Below are positions 24,798-34,214 of a stretch of 50,123 nt of DNA, piece after piece. Position 1 is the first letter of the stretch. Every line of letters starts with the position of its first letter. The notes under the pieces are model-generated. The model saw only the letters and a list, made by a program, of their open reading frames with translations, was not told the DNA's origin and searched no databases. Position numbers and translations under genes: made by a program. The DNA comes from Mucilaginibacter sp. Lineage in GTDB: Bacteria; Bacteroidota; Bacteroidia; Sphingobacteriales; Sphingobacteriaceae. The stretch is taken from the NCBI RefSeq assembly GCF_028287845.1, contig NZ_JAQBOW010000103.1:1-50123 (forward strand), written 5' to 3'.

Positions 24798-25946
24798 ATG
24801 AAGAAATTATTTTTTTTAGCAATGGCTTTATTGCCATCAATCGTATTTTCACAAACACTAACTCAGAATTTTACAGTAAAAGGTAAAGTTGGTAATATAA
24901 ATTCTCCTGCCGAGGCTTTCTTGTTTTACCAGATTGGTGCTAACCGGGTTATTGATTCGTCAATGGTTGTTAACGGTAACTTCAGTATTTCGGGCTTTAT
25001 ATCCAATCCGGTAAATGCTTATTTAATAATTGATCATAAAGGCGTGGGACTTCAAAAATTAGATAAAAATCCTGACGTAATAACTTTCTTTTTAGACAAA
25101 AGCAACATAGCTATAACCACCGCCCGCGATTCTGTATATACCGCTAAAGTTACCGGTTCTGTAATAAATGATGAGAATAACGATCTTGCCCTTCAGTTAA
25201 AACCAATTAACGAGGAAGCTAAAAAACTGGATGACGAACGAAATACTGCCATCAAAAACAAACAAAATACACCTGGTTTTCAACGCGATATTGAAGCAAA
25301 AGGCAAGGCCTTGCAGGATAAACAAAAATCTATCCTGCAAAATTTTATTGTAACCCATCCTAACAGCTATCTGAGCTTACTTGCGTTAAACGCGCTGGGT
25401 AAACAAGGAAAGGCCCCTGCAGAGATGGAAAGTCTGTTTAATGCTTTAACCCCTGCAATAAAGGATATGGAGACAGCTAAAATGCTGAAAAAATCTATCG
25501 ATGATTCGAAAATTATAGCCATTGGCTCAATTGCTCCAGATTTCATACAAACCGATACAGGTAGAAACCCTATAAGGCTTTCATCTTTTAGGGGCAAGTA
25601 TGTATTAATAGATTTCTGGGCATCGTGGTGCGGCCCGTGCCGCATGGAAAACCCTAATGTAGTTAAGGCTTATAACAAGTATAAAAATAAAAACTTTACC
25701 ATTATCGGGGTTTCGTTAGACAGGGCCGATGGTAAAGCTGATTGGATAAATGCCATAAAAAAAGATAAGCTGGAGTGGACACAGGTATCCGATCTGAAAT
25801 ACTGGAGCAACCTGGTGGCTGTATCTTATTTTATTACCTCTATCCCTGCAAACTTCCTTCTAGATCCTAATGGAAAAATCATTGCCAAAGACCTGCGCGG
25901 CAGCGACCTGGAAGATAAATTAGCAGAGTTGTTTGGGAAGATATAA
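24798..25946 (+). CDS. TlpA-family thioredoxin-like protein with DUF4369-type N-terminus
   Basis: 382 residues. A signal peptide (about 1-18, ending IVFS-Q) leads to an N-terminal beta domain like DUF4369 (about 24-115) and a helical, lysine-rich linker. A C-terminal thioredoxin fold (about 240-382) has DFWASWCGPCRMENP, with the redox pair C278/C281, and the cis-proline motif SIPANFLLDPNG. It is a periplasmic disulfide oxidoreductase, probably reducing, as for cytochrome c maturation or stress repair. This architecture is abundant in Bacteroidota. It is alone, with a terminator behind it. Confidence 0.92.
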   Translation: MKKLFFLAMALLPSIVFSQTLTQNFTVKGKVGNINSPAEAFLFYQIGANRVIDSSMVVNGNFSISGFISNPVNAYLIIDHKGVGLQKLDKNPDVITFFLDKSNIAITTARDSVYTAKVTGSVINDENNDLALQLKPINEEAKKLDDERNTAIKNKQNTPGFQRDIEAKGKALQDKQKSILQNFIVTHPNSYLSLLALNALGKQGKAPAEMESLFNALTPAIKDMETAKMLKKSIDDSKIIAIGSIAPDFIQTDTGRNPIRLSSFRGKYVLIDFWASWCGPCRMENPNVVKAYNKYKNKNFTIIGVSLDRADGKADWINAIKKDKLEWTQVSDLKYWSNLVAVSYFITSIPANFLLDPNGKIIAKDLRGSDLEDKLAELFGKI

Positions 25947-25989
25947 ATTATTTCGCAACGCGCTTTCACACGCGTCATAGCGAGGAACG

Positions 25990-26035
25990 AAGCAATCTCT
26001 ACGTAGGATATTCAACAGTGGAGGTTGCTTTTTTT
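25990..26035 (+). terminator. Terminator of the TlpA gene, built from a repeat remnant
   Basis: A 13-bp stem with two G-U pairs (25990-26002 with 26018-26030) and a 15-base loop is followed by a T7 run ending at 26035. The sequence GCGAGGAACGAAGCAATCTC just inside it looks like part of an interspersed repeat. Confidence 0.8.
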
Positions 26036-26096
26036 ATACAGCACAATAAGTATTTTTCATAATTAATTAGCGTGTGCAGTGATGGCTTATCGCCGC

Positions 26097-27746
26097 TTAC
26101 TGCAAATACTTTCCAACTATAGGCATCCTTCTGCCCATGCCAAATGCCTTTGGTGATACCCTTAAAATCGGCGGGGTTTGATACCGCTTATGCTCTGCCA
26201 AATTAATAAGCTTTATTGCACGATGCACGGTTTGTTCGTCATAACCCATTTTAATAATCTCGGCTGCCGAGCAGCGGTGCTCAATATACTCGGCCAATAT
26301 TTTATCCAGTATATCGTATTCAGGTAATGAGTCAGAGTCTTTTTGTCCGGGCCTTAACTCGGCAGATGGGGGTTTAATAATGGAGTTTTCAGGGATAATT
26401 TCACGATCCTTATTAATATGTCGCGCCAGCTCAAAAACCTGTGTTTTATAAACATCACCAATAACAGATATGCCGCCGCACATATCGCCATATAAAGTAC
26501 CATAGCCTACCGCGGCTTCGCTTTTGTTGGATGTGTTTAGCAGGATGAAGCCAAACTTATTACACATAGCCATCAACAATACCGCACGACTGCGCGATTG
26601 TATATTCTCCTCGGCAATATTAAATGGCAGGTCCTTAAATTGCGGACTTAACGCGGTTTCAAATGCTTCGGTAATATTTTTTATGGCGACGGTTTCGCTC
26701 ATACAACCCAGGTTACTTACCAGGTCCTCGGCATCTTTTAAGGAGTGGTCGCTTGAGAATTTAGAAGGCAATAATACAGCCATTACATTTTCTGCACCCA
26801 ACGCCTCGGCAGCCAGCGCGCACACCACAGCCGAATCAATACCACCTGATAAACCTAAGATAGCACGGGTAAATCCCGATTTATAAAAATAATCCTGTAT
26901 GCCTAAAATAAGCGCCTGGTGTATTTGCGCAATATCACTTTCCCGTTCTTTTTTAATGGTCGACCGATGATCAAAAGAAACAGCTCCCTTATCATCCAAC
27001 GTATAATAGGTTAAGCATTCTTCAAAGTAAGGCAGCTCATCAATCAGGTTACCGCCATTATCAAATACTAATGATCCGCCGTCAAAAATAAGCTCTGTTT
27101 GCGCGCCAACGTGGTTAACATAAAATAAAGGCAAATTATAGCGTGCAGCATTATCTTTTAAAATAGCAATACGCTCTTCATCATGGTTATAAGCAAATGG
27201 AGAAGCGGCAATATTTATCATTACATCAGGCTGCTGCTTCATCAGCGTATCCATTGGCCTGGTTATGTATAACGGGTTTTCAATAGTGTTCCACAAATCT
27301 TCGCAAATAGTTAAGGCTATTTTATGTCCCTTAAACTCAATGCAATTAAATTCGGTCGATGGTTCAAAATAGCGGTACTCATCAAAAATATCATAATTAG
27401 GCAGCAGCGCTTTATTTACAATGGCTTTAACTTTTCCGTTTTCAATAAAATATGCAGAGTTATTAAGGTCCTTGCCCTCTGTTTTGTTATTAGGAATAGG
27501 CAGGCCAATTATACAGGCAATATCAGTACATACAGCGGCAATTTTTTGGGCCGCGGCAGCGCATTGGCTAATAAACTCGCTAAATTCTAAAAAATCACGC
27601 GCGGGGTATCCGCAAACACATAACTCGGCAAATACAACCAGGTCTGCACCATTCTGCCGTGCCTTTTGTATATTTTGGATGATTTTAGCCGTGTTCGACT
27701 CAAAATTACCTACGTGATAGTTAAGCTGGGCTAATGCTATTTTCAT
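26097..27746 (-). CDS. nadE: Glutamine-dependent NAD+ synthetase
   Basis: 549 residues. It amidates nicotinate adenine dinucleotide to NAD+ using ATP and glutamine-derived ammonia. The N-terminal nitrilase-type glutaminase domain (about 1-265) has the triad E41 (VFAELCVCGYP), K112 (NKALLPNYDIFDEYRYFEP) and C148 (TICEDLW). The C-terminal synthetase domain has the PP-loop LGLSGGIDS (near 298-305) and TSNKSEAAVGYGTLYGDM. It is the two-domain form, shorter than the roughly 680-residue actinobacterial type. It is divergent from gldB. Confidence 0.97.
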   Translation of the reverse strand: MKIALAQLNYHVGNFESNTAKIIQNIQKARQNGADLVVFAELCVCGYPARDFLEFSEFISQCAAAAQKIAAVCTDIACIIGLPIPNNKTEGKDLNNSAYFIENGKVKAIVNKALLPNYDIFDEYRYFEPSTEFNCIEFKGHKIALTICEDLWNTIENPLYITRPMDTLMKQQPDVMINIAASPFAYNHDEERIAILKDNAARYNLPLFYVNHVGAQTELIFDGGSLVFDNGGNLIDELPYFEECLTYYTLDDKGAVSFDHRSTIKKERESDIAQIHQALILGIQDYFYKSGFTRAILGLSGGIDSAVVCALAAEALGAENVMAVLLPSKFSSDHSLKDAEDLVSNLGCMSETVAIKNITEAFETALSPQFKDLPFNIAEENIQSRSRAVLLMAMCNKFGFILLNTSNKSEAAVGYGTLYGDMCGGISVIGDVYKTQVFELARHINKDREIIPENSIIKPPSAELRPGQKDSDSLPEYDILDKILAEYIEHRCSAAEIIKMGYDEQTVHRAIKLINLAEHKRYQTPPILRVSPKAFGMGRRMPIVGKYLQ

Positions 27747-27842
27747 CAGAATGATTTGTTTTTAAATGGTGATGAAGCTATCATGAGTTTTTTGTAATTG
27801 CATCTCATGATGGTTTCATATATAATATTACAAGTACTTAAC

Positions 27843-27875
27843 TTGCATCTAAATGCAAATAATAAATTATTTTTG
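27843..27875 (+). promoter_or_regulatory. Probable gldB promoter
   Basis: TTG at 27843-27845, a 22-bp spacer and TATTTTTG at 27868-27875 match the Bacteroidota promoter apart from a spacer slightly longer than usual. The ATG follows after 14 bases. Confidence 0.55.
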
Positions 27876-27889
27876 TTGAAAGTATAAAA

Positions 27890-28927
27890 ATGATACCAAC
27901 CAATTACAAGTTCAAACAAATTTATTTATTTTTTATTGCCGGTTTACTGTTAACAGCTTGCAGCCGCAATAAAAAAATTGAAGTTAGCAATATACCAATT
28001 GAAGTTAAAATTGAGCGCTTCGATCATGATTTTGACGCCATGCGTACAAAACCAATGCTACAGCAGGCAAATTTCATGCAAAAAAAGTACGGCATTTTTT
28101 ACCGCGACTATGTTGAACAGATATTGGAAGCAGGCAGCACTGCCGATACCGGCTATTTTAATGTATTAAAACCTGTATTTGCAGGACAAGCGTATTTAGA
28201 CGTAAAGCATGACGTTGATGAAGCTTACCCGAACCTTGATAAACAAGAAACCGAGCTTACTGATGCCTTTAAGCGCATCAAGTACTTTTATCCCAAAAAA
28301 AATATACCAAAAGTATATGCTTACTTCTCTGGCTTTAAGGCACAAACAGCTGTTGGAAACGGATACTTTGGCATTGGGCTGGATTTGTTTTTGGGCGCTA
28401 ATTCGCGGTTTTACCCTTCATTGACTGAAGTCTTCCCGCGTTATATATCCAGAAGGTTCACGCCTGATAATATTACCCCCCGTGTTATTGAAGGCATGGC
28501 CCGCGAGGATATGTTCCCCGAAAGTGACAATGACAAAACCTTATTATCTAAAATGATATACAGCGGTAAAATATTATATTTTATTGATCAAATTTTACCC
28601 GATGTGGCCGATACAATTAAAATTGGCTATACAACTAAACAATTAAATTGGTGCACTAATTCGCAATCAATTATATGGGGTTATTTTTTAGAACAAAATT
28701 TATTATACGAAACCGATTACGAGAAATTGCAGACTTATTTAGGCGAAGCGCCTTTTACGCCGCAATTAGGCGAGCGTAATGAATCGGCACCCAAATTGGG
28801 TATATGGACAGGCTGGCAAATTGTGAAACAATATATGGAGAAGCATCCCGAGGTGACCCTGCAACAACTAATGGTTAATAATGATGCACAAAAAATATTG
28901 AATGATGCTAAATATCATCCCAAATGA
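27890..28927 (+). CDS. gldB: GldB-type lipoprotein
   Basis: 345 residues. A lipoprotein signal ends LLLTAC with lipidated C24. Then come ERFDHDFDAM, VYAYFSGF, GNGYFGIGLDLFLGA and IIWGYFLEQNLLYETD, the pattern of the GldB family. In flavobacteria GldB is an envelope lipoprotein needed for gliding, while many non-gliding Bacteroidota retain it, so its basic job is probably not motility. No gldC or other gld/spr gene is nearby. The gene is followed by a terminator. Confidence 0.9.
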   Translation: MIPTNYKFKQIYLFFIAGLLLTACSRNKKIEVSNIPIEVKIERFDHDFDAMRTKPMLQQANFMQKKYGIFYRDYVEQILEAGSTADTGYFNVLKPVFAGQAYLDVKHDVDEAYPNLDKQETELTDAFKRIKYFYPKKNIPKVYAYFSGFKAQTAVGNGYFGIGLDLFLGANSRFYPSLTEVFPRYISRRFTPDNITPRVIEGMAREDMFPESDNDKTLLSKMIYSGKILYFIDQILPDVADTIKIGYTTKQLNWCTNSQSIIWGYFLEQNLLYETDYEKLQTYLGEAPFTPQLGERNESAPKLGIWTGWQIVKQYMEKHPEVTLQQLMVNNDAQKILNDAKYHPK

Positions 28928-28950
28928 TATACATCAACAGCTATAAGCAA

Positions 28951-28983
28951 AAAAAGCGTCCCGATTTCCGGAACGCTTTTTTT
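28951..28983 (+). terminator. Terminator of gldB, possibly bidirectional
   Basis: A 13-bp stem with one mismatch (28951-28963 with 28969-28981) has a 5-base loop, a T-run on the right and an A-run on the left. It can serve gldB and the convergent small gene. Confidence 0.88.
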
Positions 28984-29000
28984 ATATATTGAAATGTAAA

Positions 29001-29186
29001 TTACTTAATTATAGTAAATATTGCTTTAAGACCCATACCTGCGCCAATTGCCAATATAAGATTGGCTACTGCCGAAGCATGTTTAAAATCAGCGAAGCGT
29101 AAATAAACGCCTGCCAAACCTATAACTATCGCTATAACTAAAAATATGTAATGGCGCTCTGAATTTGCTTCCTGCATTGAGTTCAT
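29001..29186 (-). CDS. Small membrane protein, two transmembrane helices
   Basis: 61 residues from the ATG at 29186; a frame nine codons longer begins with TTG. Two hydrophobic helices, IFLVIAIVIGLAGVYLRF and AVANLILAIGAGMGLKAIF, are joined by a short loop (ADFKHAS). No family is recognised beyond small Bacteroidota membrane proteins. It is convergent with gldB, sharing its terminator. Confidence 0.6.
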   Translation of the reverse strand: MNSMQEANSERHYIFLVIAIVIGLAGVYLRFADFKHASAVANLILAIGAGMGLKAIFTIIK

Positions 29187-29298
29187 ATCCTGCTGTTTTT
29201 TTTGTTGGTACAAAAATAGAAATGTTTAGGTAATTTTCTAATAAGATTTTTAATTTAACTAAAATTTACGAAGTTTTAAAAAATTCTTAAATTTCCTT

Positions 29299-31389
29299 TT
29301 ACACCTCACCTTCCCGCTTCCTTAAAAACCATTCGGCTCCTAACAAAGCTACTATCAGCACAAATATCCATTTAACATCTATCAGGTCGCTGTAGTGTTT
29401 GTCTTCGTATACCAGCGTCTTAATGTTTTCGTTTTGCTTTATCAGGTTCACCAATTTATTAATTTGTGTGGGTTGCAGCATTTCGCCGCCGCTTTGTTTA
29501 GCTATATTTCTAAGCAGCTGATGGTTGGCCGCGCTTTGGCGGATCTCTAAATTAAGCGGCTTAACAGTTAACTGCCCGCTGGCGTTAAACAAGCGGTTAC
29601 CCAATTTGGTGTTAGCTGTGTAAGTATATTCGCCAACCGGCAATGTCCCGGCATCCAGCTGGTAGCTTTGCCCGTTCCGGGTAAATAAAAAACTGTAGTT
29701 TTTACCGTCGGTAGTTTTAAGGTCTATTTTTACATCGGGGGTGTTGGTTAGCTCAAGCGCGTCATTATATAGCTCGGCATTTAGCAATACATTCTCCCCC
29801 TCATCAAAAATATTTTTAGATGGATAGGCCCTAAAGCGCTGCCTGTTGGCATTTGCCGTAAGATATTGTATGCTTTGGTTAAATAATTCTTCCAGCGCAT
29901 GGTGATTGCCGTAGGTTTGATACTCTGTTAATTGCCAGCGCCATAAACCCTCGGCAGTAAGCACGCCTATGCGCCTGCCATTGTCATCCCCAAATAAAAG
30001 TAAAGGATAGCTTGTTGCTACCGATCCTATTTTTTGCTTAAACAACACACCATTAGCAACCGCAGCAGTATAACTGCCAAATGGTGCCAATAAAGGCGGC
30101 ATCCTGCTTAATTTTTGCAGAGTAGAGTCTGATAAGGTAAATGATGAAAAATCAGGCACGGGCTGGGCAAACGTTTCCTGCATCTCTTGCCGGGCAGTGC
30201 TTATCCGGATTAGCTTTTGCCGCGCATTAAAATTAAAAACATCAGCCTGCGCACCCAACATATACCAAATTGGTGTTTTGCCTTTGGCGATAAAATCCTT
30301 CAACGCGCCAAAGCTAATTGCAGATGGCTGATAAAGTATAACCAAACTATAATCACTCAGCTTTGATGAACCGATGTCGGCTGTTAGGCTTGTTTTAACT
30401 TCGTAATTCTTATTGCTTTCTATGGCCTGCCGTATTACGCTGATATCCGGATGCGGACCATCATACAGCAGCAATATCTTTTGTTTGGCATCCAGTACCT
30501 CTACATAAATAGTCTCCGAATTATTTTGAGTAGACAGCTCATTTTTAACCGGTGTTATACCGATGTTAAATTTATGGATGCCTTTCCTATCAGCATTTAA
30601 CTTAATAGTAAGCAGCTTTTTAAATCCGTCGCTATTAACTGCAATGATCTGCGAGTTTACCTGCCGGCCATCTTCGGTAACGGTTAGGTGCATGGTTTCG
30701 CCTTTACTTTGCCAGGCCTCGGCCAAAACCTCTATCTCAAAATCATTGCCTAAAAAAGCGGTTTTGTTGTAGTTAACGTTGCCTATTAACAAATCGCGTT
30801 TAGCAATAGTATCGCCAAGCGCGACAGTGTAGATGTTAGTTTTAAAATTGCGCGCCTCGTATTGCGGGTCGCTGCCCTGGTTGTAGGAACCATCCGTAGC
30901 TAATATTAACGCACCTATGTTTTGGTTTACAAACCTGTCATTCAACTGGTGCAGCGCGGCGGCTATGTTGGTTTGCCTGGCATTAAAGCTTTTGGACAGG
31001 CCGCTATTAAGGTCGTGCCCAAAATTAAATTCCTGCACCTCGTAGCCATCGCCTAATTGTTGTTTGAGCTTGCCCAATTCATTAATAAATTGCGAAGTAT
31101 TAAAACCTTTAGGTTCGAAGGTATTTACCGATTCTGAATTATCCTGCGCTATTAAAATAAGCGGCTTTTGGGGCTTGTAGTTGGTAGACCTTACCAATGG
31201 CGATACCAGCAGCAGCGCAATAAAAAACACAGCAATCGCCCTTACGGCAGATAAAATATAGCGAAACTTATCAGCCAGATGCACCGGCCGGCGGTACATC
31301 ACCCAGGCATATAATATACCCAACAGCAGGCATACCGGCGCCCACCATCCCGAAATTGTTCCCCAGGTGATTGAAAATAAAAACAGCAT
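29299..31389 (-). CDS. Large membrane-anchored vWA-domain protein
   Basis: 696 residues. Two transmembrane helices lie near 14-31 and 45-66, and a third near the end (KWIFVLIVALLGAEWFLRK). After helix two comes a vWA-like domain: LILIAQDNSES has the DxSxS metal motif (D83, S85, S87), T140 is in QTNIAAAL and D166 is in ATDGSYN. A class I glutamine-amidotransferase-like segment follows (KILLLYDGPHPDISVIRQAI, about 300-400), then beta-sandwich regions. This layout is common next to BatA-like proteins in Bacteroidota; the function is unknown and it is likely periplasmic and membrane-held. Its ATG lies inside the fabG terminator hairpin. Confidence 0.85.
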   Translation of the reverse strand: MLFLFSITWGTISGWWAPVCLLLGILYAWVMYRRPVHLADKFRYILSAVRAIAVFFIALLLVSPLVRSTNYKPQKPLILIAQDNSESVNTFEPKGFNTSQFINELGKLKQQLGDGYEVQEFNFGHDLNSGLSKSFNARQTNIAAALHQLNDRFVNQNIGALILATDGSYNQGSDPQYEARNFKTNIYTVALGDTIAKRDLLIGNVNYNKTAFLGNDFEIEVLAEAWQSKGETMHLTVTEDGRQVNSQIIAVNSDGFKKLLTIKLNADRKGIHKFNIGITPVKNELSTQNNSETIYVEVLDAKQKILLLYDGPHPDISVIRQAIESNKNYEVKTSLTADIGSSKLSDYSLVILYQPSAISFGALKDFIAKGKTPIWYMLGAQADVFNFNARQKLIRISTARQEMQETFAQPVPDFSSFTLSDSTLQKLSRMPPLLAPFGSYTAAVANGVLFKQKIGSVATSYPLLLFGDDNGRRIGVLTAEGLWRWQLTEYQTYGNHHALEELFNQSIQYLTANANRQRFRAYPSKNIFDEGENVLLNAELYNDALELTNTPDVKIDLKTTDGKNYSFLFTRNGQSYQLDAGTLPVGEYTYTANTKLGNRLFNASGQLTVKPLNLEIRQSAANHQLLRNIAKQSGGEMLQPTQINKLVNLIKQNENIKTLVYEDKHYSDLIDVKWIFVLIVALLGAEWFLRKREGEV

Positions 31390-31415
31390 ATCTGTATTTC
31401 AAATATGCTGTTTTT
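31379..31415 (-). terminator. fabG terminator overlapping the vWA gene start
   Basis: A perfect 13-bp inverted repeat (31379-31391 with 31403-31415) has an 11-base loop; on the minus strand the stem ends in CTGTTTTTATTTT. The ATG of the vWA gene (31389-31387) is inside the 3' arm and the T-run encodes its residues L-F-L-F. Confidence 0.85.
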
Positions 31416-31467
31416 TTATTGTAAAGGATAAAAGTAATCCTGTAAAATACTTAATACTAATCTCTAA

Positions 31468-32211
31468 CTACAACATACCCCCATCAACAGGGATAACCTG
31501 CCCGGTGATGTAAGTTGCCATATCTGACGCCAGGAAAACACAGGCATTGGCTACATCTGTGGTTTCGCCGGCGCGTTTAAGCGGGATAACTTGTGCCCAG
31601 CCTTCAACAACTTTAGGGTCAAGCACCTCGGTCATTTCTGTACGGATAAAGCCCGGGGCAATAACATTAGTACGTATATTACGTGAGCCCAGTTCTTTAG
31701 CTATTGATTTGGAGAAGCCAATAATACCCGCTTTTGAAGCCGCGTAATTAGCCTGCCCCGCGTTACCATCAACCCCAACTACCGAGCTCATGTTAATAAA
31801 CACGCCATCGCGGTTCTTCATCATAATTTTTGATGCCGCCTTGGTTATGTTAAAAACAGATTTTAAGTTAACCTCTAAAACATCGTCCCACTGCTCTTCG
31901 GTCATGCGCATCAGCAAACCATCTTTGGTAATACCGGCGTTGTTTACTACAATATGTAAAGTGCCAAAATCGGCTATAATATCATTGATGAGTTTTTCTG
32001 CCTCGTCAAATTTTGACGCGTCAGAGCGGTAGCCCTTTATTTGGGTGCCAAAGCTTTGTAGTTCCTGCTCCAGAGCCTGTCCTTTTTCAACAGATGATAA
32101 ATAAGTAAAAGCCACATTAGCACCATGCTCTGCAAACTTCTCTGCTATTTTGCGTCCAATACCTTTTGACGCTCCGGTTATTAACGCGGTTTTTCCTTCT
32201 AATAATTTCAT
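31468..32211 (-). CDS. fabG: 3-oxoacyl-ACP reductase
   Basis: 247 residues. It reduces 3-oxoacyl-ACP with NADPH in fatty acid elongation. The short-chain dehydrogenase marks are complete: TGASKGIG at 12-19, NNAG at 90-93, N115, the catalytic triad S143, Y156 and K160 (NYAASKAG), and the C-terminal FLASDMATYITGQVIPVDGG typical of FabG. It is alone rather than in a fab cluster. Its transcript appears to end at the hairpin that overlaps the next gene. Confidence 0.93.
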   Translation of the reverse strand: MKLLEGKTALITGASKGIGRKIAEKFAEHGANVAFTYLSSVEKGQALEQELQSFGTQIKGYRSDASKFDEAEKLINDIIADFGTLHIVVNNAGITKDGLLMRMTEEQWDDVLEVNLKSVFNITKAASKIMMKNRDGVFINMSSVVGVDGNAGQANYAASKAGIIGFSKSIAKELGSRNIRTNVIAPGFIRTEMTEVLDPKVVEGWAQVIPLKRAGETTDVANACVFLASDMATYITGQVIPVDGGML

Positions 32212-32396
32212 AAACTTTTTAACAAACAGTTTTGGGGCGTGAAGATAAGTATTTAGTATGAAAAGTTAATGAATGAGGATAATGGTATTGATAAACAGAA
32301 ATAGACATGCAACAATTTCATTGCGGACAATGCCTTATTTATTAAATTTTATTAATTTGGCACTAACCATTATAACAACAAATTAATATCCGGCTC

Positions 32397-33344
32397 ATGA
32401 AAAATAATCACCTATCCAGGCGCATGTTTATTGGCAGCAGTGCAGTTGCCGCTACAGGAGCGCTGTTGTTGCCTAAAATATCTTTTGCCCGCACAATTTT
32501 TAGCGGGGCCGACAAACCTAATTCGCTGGTGGGCGGTGTGCTGATAGGGGTAACAACCTACTCTTACGGCCAAATGAAAAACGTTACTGCCGAGGACATG
32601 CTGCAATATTGTTTACAAGACAACATCAGCGGGGTTGAGCTGCGGGGCGATGCTGCCGAGTTAACCGCGGGTGCGCCAAAACGCATAGCCGGGCAGTCGG
32701 GAGCCGACTTTGCTAAAGCCATGGCCGACTGGCGCGCCAGTGTATCAATGGATAAATTTAAAGCGATACGCAAAATGTATGATGACGCGGGTGTAAATAT
32801 CTACGCTTACAAACCTGTGGTTTTTGGGGTTAACAATACTGATGAAGAAATTGAGTACGCCTTTAATGCCGGTAAAGCGCTTGGCGCAACGCACTGTAAT
32901 TGTGAAATGCCGGACAGTGATGCCCAAACCAAACGCATTGGCGAACTGGCTGCCAAACATAAAATGCGCGTAGGGTATCATGCCCATACCAACGCCACGC
33001 CTACCTTATGGGACACCGCCATGAGCCAGTCTGAATACAACTGTATTAACCTGGATATTGGCCATTATGTAGCCGGTACCAGCACCAGCCCTATTCCGTT
33101 TATTGAGAAAAACCATGCTCGCATAACCAGCATGCACATTAAGGACCGCAAATTTAATAACGGCCCAAATAGGCCCTGGGGTGAAGGTGATACGCCAATT
33201 AAAGATGTACTGTTGTTAATGAAGAAAAATCATTACAAGTTCCCTGCTACTATTGAGTTGGAATATAAGATCCCTGCCGGATCTGATGATGTAAAAGAGG
33301 TTTTGATATGCCGCAATTTTGCAGCGGATATTTTGAAGGGATAA
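32397..33344 (+). CDS. Tat-exported sugar phosphate isomerase/epimerase-like protein (TIM barrel)
   Basis: 315 residues. The N-terminus NHLSRRMFIGSSAVAATGALLLP is a twin-arginine-type signal, although the motif is SRRMF with only part of the consensus. The mature part is a xylose-isomerase-like TIM barrel: GVELRGDAAEL, ATHCNCEMPD, VGYHAHTN, CINLDIGHYVAG, ITSMHIKDRK and ATIELEYK provide the Glu, His, Asp and His metal ligands expected of the AP-endonuclease 2 family. Periplasmic members are abundant in Bacteroidota and probably act on sugars or inositols. The substrate is unknown. Confidence 0.88.
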   Translation: MKNNHLSRRMFIGSSAVAATGALLLPKISFARTIFSGADKPNSLVGGVLIGVTTYSYGQMKNVTAEDMLQYCLQDNISGVELRGDAAELTAGAPKRIAGQSGADFAKAMADWRASVSMDKFKAIRKMYDDAGVNIYAYKPVVFGVNNTDEEIEYAFNAGKALGATHCNCEMPDSDAQTKRIGELAAKHKMRVGYHAHTNATPTLWDTAMSQSEYNCINLDIGHYVAGTSTSPIPFIEKNHARITSMHIKDRKFNNGPNRPWGEGDTPIKDVLLLMKKNHYKFPATIELEYKIPAGSDDVKEVLICRNFAADILKG

Positions 33345-33351
33345 ATCATCC

Positions 33352-33951
33352 TTACAACCTGTCTTTAATTACCAGCGTGCTTGCAATTACATCATGCAGG
33401 CATTGCTGTTGCTTGTTAAAATAGCAGTACAGGTAACCCATAAATAAAGTAAGGACAGAGAATATCTTGGCTGCATTCCTGCCGATGGCATGAGCGGGGG
33501 TTAACCTGTTGCCCTGCATATCGCAAACTTTTAATCCCGCCAATTGCTTGCCATAGGTGGCCTGTTTGACCAAGCTTTCCATAACTACCTGGTAAATAAA
33601 CTTTACTACGGGTATCACCCCTAGCAGGCTGAAAGCAAAAGCCAACCCTACCACCATATTGGTTATAAATAAAGAAATTATAAACGCCGTGATGATACAA
33701 ACTCCGGATACAAAGAACCAATCTAACGCGGCTGCTATAAGCCGCTGATCAAAGCTGCCGTAGTATTGAATAAGCACTTGTTTTTGAAAGCCGAATAGCT
33801 GACGCAGTTCAGCAACCTCGTGGGCCTCTTTGTAATCGTCCATATCGGGAGTCTTTACAAAGTCGCCGGGTTTTATCTTGCGTTCTTTCAGCTCGTTTAA
33901 AGTAAAAGGACCTTCGGGTTTACCGTTTATAACAAGTGTGTACATACTCAT
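33352..33951 (-). CDS. RDD-family membrane protein with N-terminal GYF_2 domain
   Basis: 199 residues. Residues about 3-55 form a GYF_2 domain (YTLVINGKPEGPFTLNELKE). The following RDD domain has an arginine-containing first helix (QRLIAAALDWFFVSG), further hydrophobic helices, the YGKQLAGLKVCD strand and the C-terminal QCLHDVIASTLVI. RDD proteins are small membrane proteins, some acting in ion transport. It is convergent with the sugar isomerase gene, with 7 bp between stops. Confidence 0.88.
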   Translation of the reverse strand: MSMYTLVINGKPEGPFTLNELKERKIKPGDFVKTPDMDDYKEAHEVAELRQLFGFQKQVLIQYYGSFDQRLIAAALDWFFVSGVCIITAFIISLFITNMVVGLAFAFSLLGVIPVVKFIYQVVMESLVKQATYGKQLAGLKVCDMQGNRLTPAHAIGRNAAKIFSVLTLFMGYLYCYFNKQQQCLHDVIASTLVIKDRL

Positions 33952-33986
33952 CGCGAACTAAAATTAAGATTAATCTTCCACACTAA

Positions 33987-34016
33987 TTGCGGTTGATATT
34001 ATCTTCTCTATATTTG
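33987..34016 (+). promoter_or_regulatory. Promoter of the riboswitch-metE transcript
   Basis: TTG at 33987-33989, a 19-bp spacer and TATATTTG at 34009-34016 fit the Bacteroidota consensus exactly. Transcription would start near 34023, just ahead of the riboswitch. Confidence 0.8.
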
Positions 34017-34043
34017 CCTCAAGTTCTTTACTTTATTTCAACA

Positions 34044-34214
34044 GATAGGTTCCCGGTTATTTAGAGACCGGGATTAAAAAGGAACCGTGTGTAAATCACG
34101 GGCTGTCGCGCAACTGTAAGTAACATATAAAGGTTGATGCCTTACCCAAAATGTCCATTATTCGTATTAAAAGCGGATGAGAAGGACGGCATCAACGTTA
34201 CAAGCCAGGATATT
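34044..34214 (+). ncRNA. Cobalamin (B12) riboswitch controlling metE
   Basis: Core landmarks occur in the right order: the paired GGTTCC/GGAACC closing an inner CCGGT/ACCGG hairpin (34048-34086), the B12-box core GGGCTGTCGCGCAACTGTAA (about 34100-34119), a 9-bp stem GTTGATGCC/GGCATCAAC (34133-34141 with 34188-34196), and the closing AAGCCAGGATA at 34202-34212. The leader then runs 165 nt to metE. In it ATGCTTTCG (34233-34241) can pair with CGAAAGCAT (34338-34346) shortly ahead of AAGGAG at 34359. B12-bound RNA would shut off metE, the B12-independent enzyme. The boundaries are approximate. Confidence 0.93.
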
